From assembly GCF_016722925.1 (NCBI RefSeq), contig NZ_JAEQNC010000024.1, forward strand, positions 1 through 41,404: a stretch of DNA of 41,404 bases, in the 5' to 3' direction. The DNA is from Phytoamicus setariae. GTDB taxonomy: Bacteria; Pseudomonadota; Alphaproteobacteria; Rhizobiales; Rhizobiaceae. Position 1 is the first letter of the stretch. Each line of letters starts with the position of its first letter. A program made the position numbers and the translations under genes. This document shows, piece by piece, positions 1-6,314 of this stretch. The notes under the pieces are model-generated. The model was given only the letters and a program-made list of their open reading frames with translations. It was not told the DNA's origin and made no database searches.

Positions 1-1
1 C

Positions 2-175
2 GGCCAGACCAGCACGTCAATCGACATCCTCGGCGGCAACCAGTCCGACGCGGTCAATATCCGCCAGATGCCAAAGCACCGCTTGCTTGGCTGCAGGTGG
101 CCGAAAACTGCTCTCAAAATCGAGACGATCACGACCGGCGGCAACGCAAAGCCGACCGATGGCAATGAAGCCTGA
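2..175 (+). CDS. C-terminal end of a phage-type endolysin-like protein (TIGR02594-like), partial
   Basis: The frame is open from the window edge to a TGA at 173-175 and encodes the last 57 residues. The segment with LGGNQSDAVNI followed by a basic stretch and RWP resembles, from memory, the conserved end of the TIGR02594 family, small NlpC/P60-like hydrolases used as endolysins by prophages and gene-transfer-agent-like elements. A holin-like gene starts 11 bases downstream, which fits a lysis cassette. The catalytic N-terminal part lies outside the window, so neither catalytic residues nor length can be checked. The family call rests on a short motif and on context. Confidence 0.5.
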   Translation, partial: GQTSTSIDILGGNQSDAVNIRQMPKHRLLGCRWPKTALKIETITTGGNAKPTDGNEA

Positions 176-186
176 AAGGATATCCT

Positions 187-390
187 ATGAAGCGCACTAT
201 CAACCCCGTATTTCTCCGCATCGCTCTCCGCTACGGTGCTGGCGCACTCGCCGGTTACTCGCTTCTGCCGAAGGACATCACCGACATGCTCGCGAACGAT
301 CCGGAACTTGTCGGCCTAGCTGCTGTCGTGGTGGGTGCCGGCGTCGAAGGCTTCTATGTCATCGCCAAGCGCCTCGGCTGGCGCACCTGA
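187..390 (+). CDS. small holin-like membrane protein
   Basis: This encodes 67 residues. ATG 187 has an AGGA ribosome binding site six bases upstream. A first hydrophobic segment (about residues 9-27) and a second, Gly/Val/Ala-rich one (about 42-58) frame a short polar loop. The protein ends in a basic tail (AKRLGWRT). Size, two membrane segments and position directly after an endolysin-like gene suggest a class II holin or a related phage membrane protein that lets the endolysin reach the murein. I recognise no specific holin family, so the function is inferred from topology and neighbours. It probably forms one transcript with the genes on either side. Confidence 0.5.
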   Translation: MKRTINPVFLRIALRYGAGALAGYSLLPKDITDMLANDPELVGLAAVVVGAGVEGFYVIAKRLGWRT

Positions 391-437
391 TCCACGCCGC
401 ATTACCATTTCCGCATCGTAGGCATGAAAGAGACCAA

Positions 438-722
438 ATGAGCCAGGTAGATGAGATGGAAGATCCAATCATATCACTGCGGAGCCGAATGCGGGACGTC
501 GAGAAGACGGTCATCATCCATGGCGAAAAATTGACAAGGCTGGACGAGTGGAAGCAAAAGCTCGATATCGATCAGGCTCGTCGCGACGAGCAGTTTCTCG
601 GGATCAAGGCCGACCTGAACTCGATCAAGAGCAACCTGTCGCGGATTGTCTGGCTGATCGGCAGCACACTTATCGTGGCTGTTGTCGGCTTCCTTGTGGC
701 GGGCGGATTTCAGGTCCCGTAA
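438..722 (+). CDS. small protein with coiled coil and C-terminal membrane anchor
   Basis: This encodes 94 residues from ATG 438; a purine-rich AAAGAG lies about seven bases upstream. The first 65 residues are highly charged with heptad-like spacing (MRDVEKTVIIHGEKLTRLDEW and on), consistent with a coiled coil. Residues about 70-90 form one hydrophobic helix (IVWLIGSTLIVAVVGFLVAGG), giving a tail-anchored topology. It lies 47 bases after the holin-like gene in the same direction. Such proteins are common at the end of phage lysis modules, where some act as spanins or accessory holins, but no family is recognised. A longer frame starting further upstream runs through the holin gene and is not needed. 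Confidence 0.5.
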   Translation: MSQVDEMEDPIISLRSRMRDVEKTVIIHGEKLTRLDEWKQKLDIDQARRDEQFLGIKADLNSIKSNLSRIVWLIGSTLIVAVVGFLVAGGFQVP

Positions 723-831
723 GAGGTAGCTGGCGCGTGGGGAAGTCACGGCGGGGAACGAAGGGTCGGGTGCAAATGTTGACCGGCGTTAGGAGACCTC
801 GCCCATTTACTGAAAGGCAACGGGTAGGCAC

Positions 832-857
832 GGAACCTTTTCGGGCGAGAGATTGTT
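832..857 (+). promoter_or_regulatory. possible EcfG-type promoter (GGAAC-N18-GTT)
   Basis: GGAAC at 832-836 and GTT at 855-857 are 18 bases apart. The general stress sigma factor EcfG of alphaproteobacteria recognises GGAAC-N16-18-GTT. No coding frame follows, but a strong hairpin terminator lies about 50-90 bases downstream, so the transcript would be a short RNA. The spacing is one base longer than the usual 17 and the match may be chance. Confidence 0.25.
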
Positions 858-903
858 ACCTCAAAGCGAGACTACCCAACCTTACTAGTTGTCTCGCGAA
901 CTT

Positions 904-946
904 GGCCGCTCCTTTTGACCAGAACAGGAGGGGCGGTCTCGTTTTG
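904..946 (+). terminator. hairpin followed by a T-rich stretch, probable Rho-independent terminator
   Basis: A 14-base stem (904-917 with 925-938, four G-U pairs when read as + strand RNA) encloses the loop ACCAGAA and is followed by TCGTTTTG. The pairs are GU rather than AC in this direction, which favours function on the + strand. It may end the phage lysis transcript or a short RNA from the promoter-like site at 832-857. Confidence 0.5.
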
Positions 947-961
947 AGCTCGCTAGATGCG

Positions 962-1204
962 TCAGTGTCTCGTGCTCCAAAACCCGTCCATAGCGCCAGC
1001 TCGACAATAATCCAACAGACCCCGGGTGTCTCGGAGGCCTGCCTGATAGCCACGCAAGAGCAATTGCGCGAGCCTGTTACATTTTTCGATGTCTGGTTCA
1101 CAGACGGTTTCTGCTGTTAATTTCTCGTACAGATCACGCAATAACAACATCTCTAGTGGTGTCAAAATCGTTCCATTGTACATAAGTAACTGCCTCAAGC
1201 TCAT
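962..1204 (-). CDS. small hypothetical protein, helical, unknown function
   Basis: This encodes 80 residues if it starts at ATG 1204 (MSLRQLLMYNG); ATG 1183 is an alternative. The body has regularly spaced Leu and charged residues (LTPLEMLLLRDLYEKL, then CNRLAQLLLRGYQAG) and looks like two or three amphipathic helices, as in many unnamed small rhizobial proteins. There is no membrane segment or signal peptide. A repeat shared with 8019-8103 ends right at its start codon, so that repeat may act as its leader. No family is recognised. The regular amino-acid pattern makes it more believable than the opposite-strand frames, but the gene call is tentative. Confidence 0.4.
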   Translation of the reverse strand: MSLRQLLMYNGTILTPLEMLLLRDLYEKLTAETVCEPDIEKCNRLAQLLLRGYQAGLRDTRGLLDYCRAGAMDGFWSTRH

Positions 1205-1282
1205 CGAGCGGAAGCAGCCATCTCCCCGTCGTCTGCGCCCGATATCTATGGCTGACGATGCGCGCAGTATGCGCTTGAGCCT
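1199..1282 (-). repeat. copy A of a two-copy leader-like element
   Basis: About 80% identical over some 75 bases to 8019-8103, including GGAAGCAG, GCGCCCG, ATGGCTGAC and TGCGCTTG blocks, with one indel. Both copies lie directly upstream of a small minus-strand reading frame. TCGTC and GACGA in this copy can pair at the same place where the other copy pairs GTCAGC with GCTGAC. It could be a cis-acting RNA leader or an intergenic mosaic repeat. Confidence 0.45.
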
Positions 1283-1325
1283 GTACATTAGCAAGGCAGC
1301 TATACACTTGGAGCTGCCGGTGTCG

Positions 1326-1577
1326 TCAAGTTGGGAGTCGAAGCATTTTGGAGGGGGGGTGAGCGTTTGCTACCATCCACAGTGCGACAATGATTTCGAC
1401 TTGGCCCCATCCGGCGGCCTTTCCCGCTTCAATCAAGCGAGTTTTGAATTCCTCTGTCGAACGTTGGGGGCCCGCGTAGAGCTCTTCTTGCTTTCGCCAC
1501 TCGGATTCAACTGCATCGCGACAATCCACGATGCGGCGAGTGTATTGGCCGGGTTTCTTGGGCGGGCAGATTTCCAT
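1326..1577 (-). CDS. small hypothetical protein, paralogue of the gene at 19196-19513
   Basis: This encodes 83 residues from ATG 1577 (MEICPPKKPG); a GTG 42 bases upstream with a GAGG site is an alternative start. It resembles the protein at 19196: both begin MEI, both have a Cys-x-x-Ala element near residue 20, and both have a C-terminal AGW-x-x-QEI/VEII-x-A helix (AAGWGQVEIIVALWMVANAH against RAGWERQEIIQAVLELGRLY). The start was chosen from this similarity, since no clear ribosome binding site precedes it. Function is unknown. The two copies lie 18 kb apart, both in accessory regions. Confidence 0.4.
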   Translation of the reverse strand: MEICPPKKPGQYTRRIVDCRDAVESEWRKQEELYAGPQRSTEEFKTRLIEAGKAAGWGQVEIIVALWMVANAHPPSKMLRLPT

Positions 1578-2098
1578 AACGAGGAAACGTGGCAGTATCA
1601 AATAAGTTGCGCACCGCACCTCTGCGCCTCACGACGGACTTTTGCTGCTCCACTATTTTGCAATTCTGTGCCGGAGTACCCGGATGGCAAAGCGACCTAG
1701 CCCCCCCTTGCGGGTTGATGATTATCCGCTCACCTCGCGGCCGATCGAAAGGCGTGATCCACGGCAGGTAGGCAGGCATTGTTGCTTGAGAGTAGGCTGG
1801 ACTTGATTCCTGGAGCCAAGCAGGACAGCCGCCAACCCTAAAGCGCGGGCTTGAAAACAATCATAGGTGGGATTCTTCCCACGGCGCTTTGGGCGTGACG
1901 TTGGACGCGAATGTTTTTCCACAGGCTGTCCAATGATGGACCTGACTAGGATGCATTGTCAGCCTCTCCAGCGCCCACGGGCGTTCGGCCGTTCCATCGA
2001 TAACCGCCTAAGAAAAATTCCCGCTAAATATATTTGTGCATCGCAACATAAATACCCACTTGTTAGCTTCATGCCCATCACGGGCATAGGAGATTGAT
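1578..2098. other. intergenic region without a convincing gene
   Basis: Short frames occur on both strands but none has a ribosome binding site, regular codon use or recognisable protein pattern. The final 100 bases are AT-rich (AAATATATTTGTGCATCGC) and probably carry the promoter of the esterase gene at 2099. The AGGAG at 2088-2092 is that gene's ribosome binding site. Confidence 0.5.
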
Positions 2099-3208
2099 GT
2101 GCGCCGAGACCAAGATTCACGCAGATTGGTTGAGCTTACAAACTTCGGGTCTAATCCCGGCGTGCTCAAGTGCTGGCTCTACCTGCCCACCATACTAGCC
2201 CCAAAAACACCTCTCGTAGTCGTAATGCATGGATGCGCTCAGAATGCGGCCGCATTTGATCTTGGTTCCGGCTGGAGCCAGTTGGCAGAAGAGAAGGGAT
2301 TCGCGGTGCTTTTCCCGGAGCAGCAGCGCGCCAACAACGCAAACCTGTGCTTCAACTGGTTCGAGCCCGGCGATACCCAATGCGGTGCGGGAGAAGCTCT
2401 GTCTATACGGGAGATGATAGGTCATTGCATCCTCTCGCATGGGATGGATGCGAGCAGGGTGTTCATAACCGGACTGTCGGCCGGAGGGGCCATGGCAAAT
2501 GTTATGCTGGCCACATACCCAGAGGTCTTTGCGGGCGGCGCGATTATCGGTGGGCTTCCCTACGGGGTGGCTTCAAACGTCGGTCAGGCGTTCGAACGAA
2601 TGCAGGGCCGTAACCCACCGAGTGTCACGCAACTGCGGTCGGCTCTGGCAACTGCGTCATCAAAACGAGCCCAATTGCCGAAAATTTCAGTCTGGCACGG
2701 GACGCACGATCAAACCGTCAGGCAGATTAATGCTGAACACACAGCAAGCCAGTGGCTTGGCATTCATGGTTTGTCCGGCACGCCGGGCACGGTGGAGGCG
2801 GTCAACGGCCACACCCGGAAGACCTGGCTAGACAAGAACGGCAAAGAAGCCGTCGAAATCTATCTAATCAGCGGAATGGCGCACGGCGTGCCCTTGTCAT
2901 CGGGCGCAAAGGTCCCCTTGGGAAATACCGGACCGTTCATGCTCGAGGCTGGGATTTCGTCCACCGCTCGAATTGCCCGGTACTGGGGTCTTGCCAAAGA
3001 CAACGATGTCAGCGACGCCGAGGGCGTGGTCAGGTCAGGCAATCAACACGAACCGATTCTGGAGGGTATTGAGGCTGTCATGGCGAAGGCAATGGGATAC
3101 GCGAAATCAACGGCGTTTACCGAACAATCCCAGTTCCAGGGACATACCACTCAAGGCGTCAGCAAGGTCATAAACGACGCGCTGCGCGCTGCGGGGTTGA
3201 CGCGATAA
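2099..3208 (+). CDS. PHB depolymerase family esterase
   Basis: This encodes 369 residues from GTG 2099, with AGGAG six bases upstream. It is an alpha/beta hydrolase of the Esterase_PHB (PHB depolymerase) family: the oxyanion-hole strand VVVMHGCAQNA (residues 40-50), the conserved FPEQQRANNANLCFNWF block (72-88) and the nucleophile elbow GLSAGG with Ser127. The late SGMAHG holds the likely catalytic His and the WHGTHDQTV segment the likely acid. The family cleaves short-chain polyhydroxyalkanoates or other esters such as feruloyl or aryl esters; the substrate cannot be told here. No signal peptide is seen, so a cytoplasmic or granule-associated role is possible. It stands alone, convergent with the stress operon at 3258-4198. 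The length is usual for the family. Confidence 0.85.
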   Translation: MRRDQDSRRLVELTNFGSNPGVLKCWLYLPTILAPKTPLVVVMHGCAQNAAAFDLGSGWSQLAEEKGFAVLFPEQQRANNANLCFNWFEPGDTQCGAGEALSIREMIGHCILSHGMDASRVFITGLSAGGAMANVMLATYPEVFAGGAIIGGLPYGVASNVGQAFERMQGRNPPSVTQLRSALATASSKRAQLPKISVWHGTHDQTVRQINAEHTASQWLGIHGLSGTPGTVEAVNGHTRKTWLDKNGKEAVEIYLISGMAHGVPLSSGAKVPLGNTGPFMLEAGISSTARIARYWGLAKDNDVSDAEGVVRSGNQHEPILEGIEAVMAKAMGYAKSTAFTEQSQFQGHTTQGVSKVINDALRAAGLTR

Positions 3209-3221
3209 TCCGAATGTTGGG

Positions 3222-3254
3222 AAAAAATGCCGGCGATCGTAAGATCGCCGGCAT
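3222..3254 (-). terminator. Rho-independent terminator of the YflT-like gene
   Basis: A perfect 12-base stem (3227-3238 with 3243-3254) with loop GTAA is followed on the minus strand by six T (A-run 3222-3227 on the + strand). It starts four bases after the stop codon of the minus-strand gene. The stem may also block read-through from the convergent esterase gene. Confidence 0.9.
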
Positions 3255-3257
3255 CAG

Positions 3258-3854
3258 TCAATCTGCGCGCGGATAGCGGGCGCGCTCCTGTTGGATCTGG
3301 TCAGTCTGGTAGGGAGAGAGCTCCGGGTCGAAGCCTTTCCAACCCTGTTGCTCGTAGGCATTGCGCCGAGCAATTGGGTCTACCCAGTTCGCACCCTTGA
3401 GAATGCTCTCGGCCTCGGCATAGCGGCTTTCGTCAACTCTTGCAGTCACGAGCGATCCACCACGGCGCACCCCCTCGGCATAGATATGCGCATCTTCCTC
3501 GGGAACGCCGGAGCTTGTCAGAGCACCGATAAGGCCACCCGTCGCACCACCCACTGCAGCCCCGCCGACAGCGCCGACAGCCAGAGCAGCAAGCCATCCT
3601 GCTGCAACGACCGGCCCGATGCCGGGAATAGCGAGAATACCCAAGCCTGCGAGCAGACCGCCTGCACCGCCCACCACTGCACCGACGCCTGCGCCGGTGC
3701 TCGCGTCCTCAGCGGCATTCGATTCGTTATAGTGCCCGTCGCCGTTGTTGGAGACAATGCTGATGTCATTATCAGAAATGCCCGCGCTTCTGAGGTTGGC
3801 GACGGCGTCAGTCGCATCTTCATAGGTGTCGAAAAGACCGGTAACTGTTTTCAT
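3258..3854 (-). CDS. YflT-like general stress protein with glycine-rich core
   Basis: This encodes 198 residues. The N-terminus MKTVTGLFDTYEDATDAVANLRSAG, about residues 1-45, matches the heat-induced stress protein YflT domain (PF11181), a small ferredoxin-like fold. A long Gly/Ala/Val-rich stretch (about 53-118) looks like glycine-zipper membrane-interacting helices. The C-terminal part (SGVPEEDAHIYAEGVRRGGSLVTARV) repeats the domain type in a second half, as in other rhizobial proteins of this kind. It follows the PepSY-like gene after 29 bases in the same direction and probably shares its EcfG-type promoter (4242-4266). The molecular role is unknown; the family is linked to general stress responses. 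Confidence 0.8.
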   Translation of the reverse strand: MKTVTGLFDTYEDATDAVANLRSAGISDNDISIVSNNGDGHYNESNAAEDASTGAGVGAVVGGAGGLLAGLGILAIPGIGPVVAAGWLAALAVGAVGGAAVGGATGGLIGALTSSGVPEEDAHIYAEGVRRGGSLVTARVDESRYAEAESILKGANWVDPIARRNAYEQQGWKGFDPELSPYQTDQIQQERARYPRAD

Positions 3855-3883
3855 GGGAGTACTCCTTGGTTATAGAATGCGGG

Positions 3884-4198
3884 TTATTGCGCGACGACAT
3901 TGCCTTGATAGTCCAGGCCAACGGCCATTGACTGGCCATCCTTCATTGCGGTGCCGCGCCAAACACCTTTGTCATCGAGCTTGAGGGCCCGTACGTCGGA
4001 ATAACCGCCTTGAGTGATGCGGTCCTTCGCCTGTGCCTCGGTGAACGAGTTTTCGCCTTCCACCGGCGCGTTTGCGCTCACGGTGTCGGGGTTGACGACT
4101 GCCGGGGTCTTGATGTCGGCGGTGGTTTGCGACGTCTGAGCGACGGCGTGCATAGACGCTGCGCTGAGCAGCGCCGCTGCGATCAAAATCATTTTCAT
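3884..4198 (-). CDS. periplasmic PepSY-like small protein
   Basis: This encodes 104 residues. A cleavable signal peptide is visible (MKMILIAAALLSAASMHAVAQ, cut near residue 21). The mature part has the pattern of a rhizobial family, from memory, related to PepSY domains: NSFTEAQAKDRITQGGYSDV, then KLDDKGVWRGTAMKDGQ and LDYQGNVV at the end. PepSY-like domains are small periplasmic modules often tied to protease inhibition or stress, and the exact function here is unknown. It is first in a two-gene operon with the YflT-like gene. An EcfG-type promoter (GGAAC-N17-GTT) lies 44-68 bases upstream, suggesting control by the general stress sigma factor. Confidence 0.75.
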   Translation of the reverse strand: MKMILIAAALLSAASMHAVAQTSQTTADIKTPAVVNPDTVSANAPVEGENSFTEAQAKDRITQGGYSDVRALKLDDKGVWRGTAMKDGQSMAVGLDYQGNVVAQ

Positions 4199-4241
4199 GG
4201 GATTTCCTCGTTAGCGAATCCGGTTGGGTTCGTGCAGGGTA

Positions 4242-4266
4242 AACGCGCACCGCTCGACAACGTTCC
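4242..4266 (-). promoter_or_regulatory. EcfG-type general stress promoter of the PepSY/YflT operon
   Basis: On the minus strand GGAAC (4266-4262) is followed after exactly 17 bases by GTTTACC (GTT at 4244-4242). This matches the GGAAC-N16/17-GTT promoter of EcfG/RpoE2-type sigma factors. The operon's first ATG is 44 bases downstream. A second inverted GGAAC at 4274-4278 on the other strand makes the -35 region partly palindromic. Confidence 0.65.
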
Positions 4267-4472
4267 TTTTTCAGGGAACGCGGCTACGTCAACGAAGCCA
4301 TGCTTTTAATGGAGAAGGTGGGCATTGCGGACACATTGGACGAAGGGAACTGCCGGACGAAGACTGCATCGCCGTATTCATCCAGAAACTCGGGAAACTC
4401 CGGGTTCGGGGGCGCGAGCCTTCCGTCAAACTGTAGACAGTGTTCCGAAGTGCACAATTAACGTTCTTGTTA

Positions 4473-4511
4473 CAATTCCCGGAGACTACTCTCGCTGATT
4501 GCCGGGAATTG
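4473..4511. repeat. perfect 10-base inverted repeat in intergenic DNA
   Basis: CAATTCCCGG (4473-4482) and CCGGGAATTG (4502-4511) are separated by 19 bases. No T-run follows on either side, so it is not an obvious terminator. It could be a regulator site or an RNA hairpin; no adjacent gene explains it. Confidence 0.4.
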
Positions 4512-4538
4512 AAAGAATCCCGTTGCCACGCGAACTCA

Positions 4539-4834
4539 TTGATGCCCCGAGCCCTTATGGCGAATGCCAGTGTCCACGTACACTTCGCTTTTTGAGGCTC
4601 TGAGAGGGAACTCCGGATGCTATGGTGCGTTATCCCACGATGCGGAGCATTGCTCGTTCGCTCCGCGCAAATTGGCCGTTCTTTGGTTTTTCTCCACATC
4701 AGGCCCGAAGAACGGCCCTCTCTGCTTCGGGAGTTCAGACTGGGGAACCATATTGATCATCGGGCGTTGAGAAGACGCGAAGACATTGGTGCCCCCCGCG
4801 CCTTTAGGGCGAACGCCATCGTCGACGTACACTT
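4539..4834. repeat. two diverged direct copies of a 47-49 base segment
   Basis: 4539-4585 and 4786-4834 align with about 80% identity and a two-base gap. On the minus strand both read as related peptides: VYVDTGIRHKGSG in the first and VYVDDGVRPKGAGG in the second. This suggests an old tandem duplication of a short coding segment, the first copy being frame-disrupted. Confidence 0.45.
4607..4631 (+). promoter_or_regulatory. possible orphan EcfG-type promoter
   Basis: GGAAC at 4607-4611 and GTT at 4629-4631 are 17 bases apart. No gene follows on the + strand for over 1 kb. It could drive a non-coding RNA or be a chance match. Confidence 0.25.
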
Positions 4835-4900
4835 GGCCGTTCTCCGGCGTTCTCCCCTGACAGAACAAGCCCGCCGGGGGACGGTCACGTTTGGCGGCAT
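4620..4900 (-). pseudogene. small gene with a probable frameshift near its start
   Basis: From 4868 to 4620 the minus strand is open and reads RTPENGQVYVDDGVRPKGAG, then NVFASSQRPMINMVPQSELP, a regular polar peptide. The only ATG with a sensible position (4900) is out of frame with it: one base seems missing in the A-rich stretch just after the start, where MPPKRDRPPAG would result if it were restored. Otherwise a TTG at 4868 without a ribosome binding site would have to serve. A degenerate second copy of its core lies at 4539-4585. No family is named with confidence. It may be a decayed or a poorly understood small gene. Confidence 0.35.
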
Positions 4901-5118
4901 TTTAGTCTTCTAACTTAAAAATCTCGGCAGGTGAGCGCTATTGCAACTGGAAGCCGACTTTTGTCAGGCATAGCCGATTGTTTGATGTGGCGTCAGGGAG
5001 GACCTGACTTTGCGCATATTTTGTTTCTTCCGTTACTCGCTATTTATCCAGAGAGCGGATGCAAGTGATCCAGCGCCAAAAGGGCCCCCGAGTGAATAAA
5101 CCACTAGAAAAAGACCCG

Positions 5119-5247
5119 CTAAGCTGTCCCCGGCGAGGCGCGAACCAGGCGCGTCAGGTTAAGATAGATGAGCATCAAGGCTGCTGCGGATCCAAGCAAA
5201 AAACCGTTGGCGAAATGCTTGACCATGAATGTATGGAGCGAGGACAT
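5119..5247 (-). CDS. 42-residue single-span membrane protein
   Basis: ATG 5247 has GGAG seven bases upstream and the frame ends at TAG 5119. The protein begins MSSLHTFMVKHF, has one hydrophobic helix (FLLGSAAALMLIYL, about residues 16-29) and a short basic tail. Small proteins of this layout are frequent in rhizobial genomes but I cannot assign a family. A GGAAC-N18-GTT promoter-like site lies 31-56 bases upstream, which would place it in the general stress regulon like its neighbours. The strong ribosome binding site and clean hydrophobic segment support a real gene. Confidence 0.5.
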   Translation of the reverse strand: MSSLHTFMVKHFANGFLLGSAAALMLIYLNLTRLVRASPGTA

Positions 5248-5277
5248 TGGCTTTCTCCGGTATGCTGCCAAGCGTTT

Positions 5278-5303
5278 AACACGTCGGGCTCGATATTGGT
5301 TCC
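5278..5303 (-). promoter_or_regulatory. EcfG-type promoter upstream of the small membrane protein
   Basis: On the minus strand GGAAC (5303-5299) and GTT (5280-5278) are separated by 18 bases, with the small gene's ATG 31 bases further on. The spacing is one base longer than the best consensus. Confidence 0.4.
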
Positions 5304-5440
5304 GGCAAGCTTATGAGGGCCGCTTGCCGGTAAACGAAAACAGCTGGGGCCAGGGCATTGGTCTCCGGAGCCACGTCATAGGAGAACTTGCGAACATTCA
5401 CGTGTTCTGCGTAGTCGCTAAAACAATTCTCGACATTTGC

Positions 5441-5465
5441 GGAACCATTGCGTTTCCCTGCGGTT
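5441..5465 (+). promoter_or_regulatory. EcfG-type promoter of hairpin RNA copy 1
   Basis: GGAAC 5441-5445 and GTT 5463-5465 are exactly 17 bases apart. The conserved structured element starts 11 bases after the first base of GTT, close to where transcription would begin. The second copy of the element has the same arrangement with an 18-base spacer. Confidence 0.65.
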
Positions 5466-5473
5466 TGAAATCG

Positions 5474-5560
5474 GCGGGATCGGACTAAGCGATCTCGCCG
5501 ACCGTCTTCCGGTGCATCCGGATTTCTTAGGAGCAGTCAGCCGGAAGACGGTCACCTGTA
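5474..5560 (+). ncRNA. candidate stress-induced small RNA, copy 1
   Basis: The element has a 5' hairpin (GCGGGATCG 5474-5482 with CGATCTCGC 5490-5498, one G-U pair) and a second, perfect 13-base-pair hairpin (5500-5512 with 5541-5553) with a 28-base apical region containing GGATTTCTTAGGAGCAGTC. The related copy at 8161-8250 keeps both hairpins. In the second stem a U-A pair here is C-G there and another U-A is U-G, so pairing is conserved rather than sequence. No reading frame is preserved between the copies. There is no poly-T tract after the stem, so the 3' end is uncertain. I do not recognise it as a known family. Confidence 0.6.
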
Positions 5561-5639
5561 GCTCCGCCCAGCCGGCACGAACCTTTGAAGCCGCTGGCGC
5601 GTGAAGCGCAAGGTTTGCAACAGACGACTAACCTGGATC

Positions 5640-5664
5640 GGAACGATTCAACTGGCAATACGTT
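5640..5664 (+). promoter_or_regulatory. EcfG-type promoter of the COG4315-like gene
   Basis: GGAAC 5640-5644, 17-base spacer, GTT 5662-5664. The start codon of the secreted protein gene is at 5727, leaving a leader of about 50 bases. Confidence 0.6.
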
Positions 5665-5726
5665 GGGTGAGCTTGGGCCCGGTGTTGCATGCATTCCGCC
5701 TGCACTCTCGGACCGGAGTAAGAATC

Positions 5727-6095
5727 ATGAAATCGATACTGATTGCGATCAGCCTATTGGCAGTCACAGCCGTATCAGCTTCCGCTGCTGATCCGGGCAA
5801 GATGATTGACACGAAGATGGGCAAGGCCATGGCCACAGAACAGGGGATGGTCCTCTATACCTTCGACAAGGACACGATGGGCAAGTCGAATTGCGACAAG
5901 ACATGTCTGAAGACCTGGCCGGCTTTCCATGCGAACTCCAAGGCCAAAGCAGAAGGCGAATGGTCTTTAGTCAAGGCTGCTGATGGCAAGAAGATGTGGG
6001 CCTATGAAGGCAAGCCGCTCTACATGTACGCCGACGACAAGGCCGGCGAGACAAAGGGAGATGGTGTAGGCGGGATGTGGCATATCGCCAAGTAA
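5727..6095 (+). CDS. secreted repeat protein of COG4315 / Lipoprotein_15 type
   Basis: This encodes 122 residues from ATG 5727 (MKSILIAISLL); the 42 in-frame codons upstream lack a start context and cover the promoter. Residues 1-20 form a signal peptide ending ASAAD. The mature part carries the family pattern twice: MVLYTFDKDTMGKSNCDKTCLKTWPAF and then KPLYMYADDKAGETKGDGVGGMWHI, typical of the PF03640 secreted repeat. No lipobox Cys is present at the cleavage site, so it is periplasmic or secreted rather than a lipoprotein. Family function is unknown. The EcfG-type promoter at 5640-5664 suggests stress-induced expression. Confidence 0.85.
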   Translation: MKSILIAISLLAVTAVSASAADPGKMIDTKMGKAMATEQGMVLYTFDKDTMGKSNCDKTCLKTWPAFHANSKAKAEGEWSLVKAADGKKMWAYEGKPLYMYADDKAGETKGDGVGGMWHIAK

Positions 6096-6109
6096 AGTCC
6101 ATGGCATCG

Positions 6110-6143
6110 ACGGGGAGGATCGTGTTGTCGCGATGCTCCCCGT
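6110..6143 (+). terminator. hairpin after the COG4315-like gene
   Basis: ACGGGGAG (6110-6117) pairs with CTCCCCGT (6136-6143) across 18 bases, starting 14 bases after the stop codon. There is no T-run, so termination may be weak or the stem may only protect the 3' end. Confidence 0.4.
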
Positions 6144-6314
6144 ACGCGTCGAATGTCAGATCGGGCTGCTGCCGCTACACTTTACCTCGATGAATCGGTG
6201 GAACGACTGTCGAAAGAGTATCGGAGACATTCCGACAACCAGATCGCACGGGCAAACTCGAGAGTTCTGCGACTGTTCAGCAGTCACTTTGCCGCGCTTA
6301 AATGAAGGAAATCG

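Noticed and set aside
87-722. Long + strand frame of 211 codons
   Set aside because: Its first two thirds overlap the endolysin end and the holin-like gene in another frame; only the part from 438 has a protein-like pattern and its own start.
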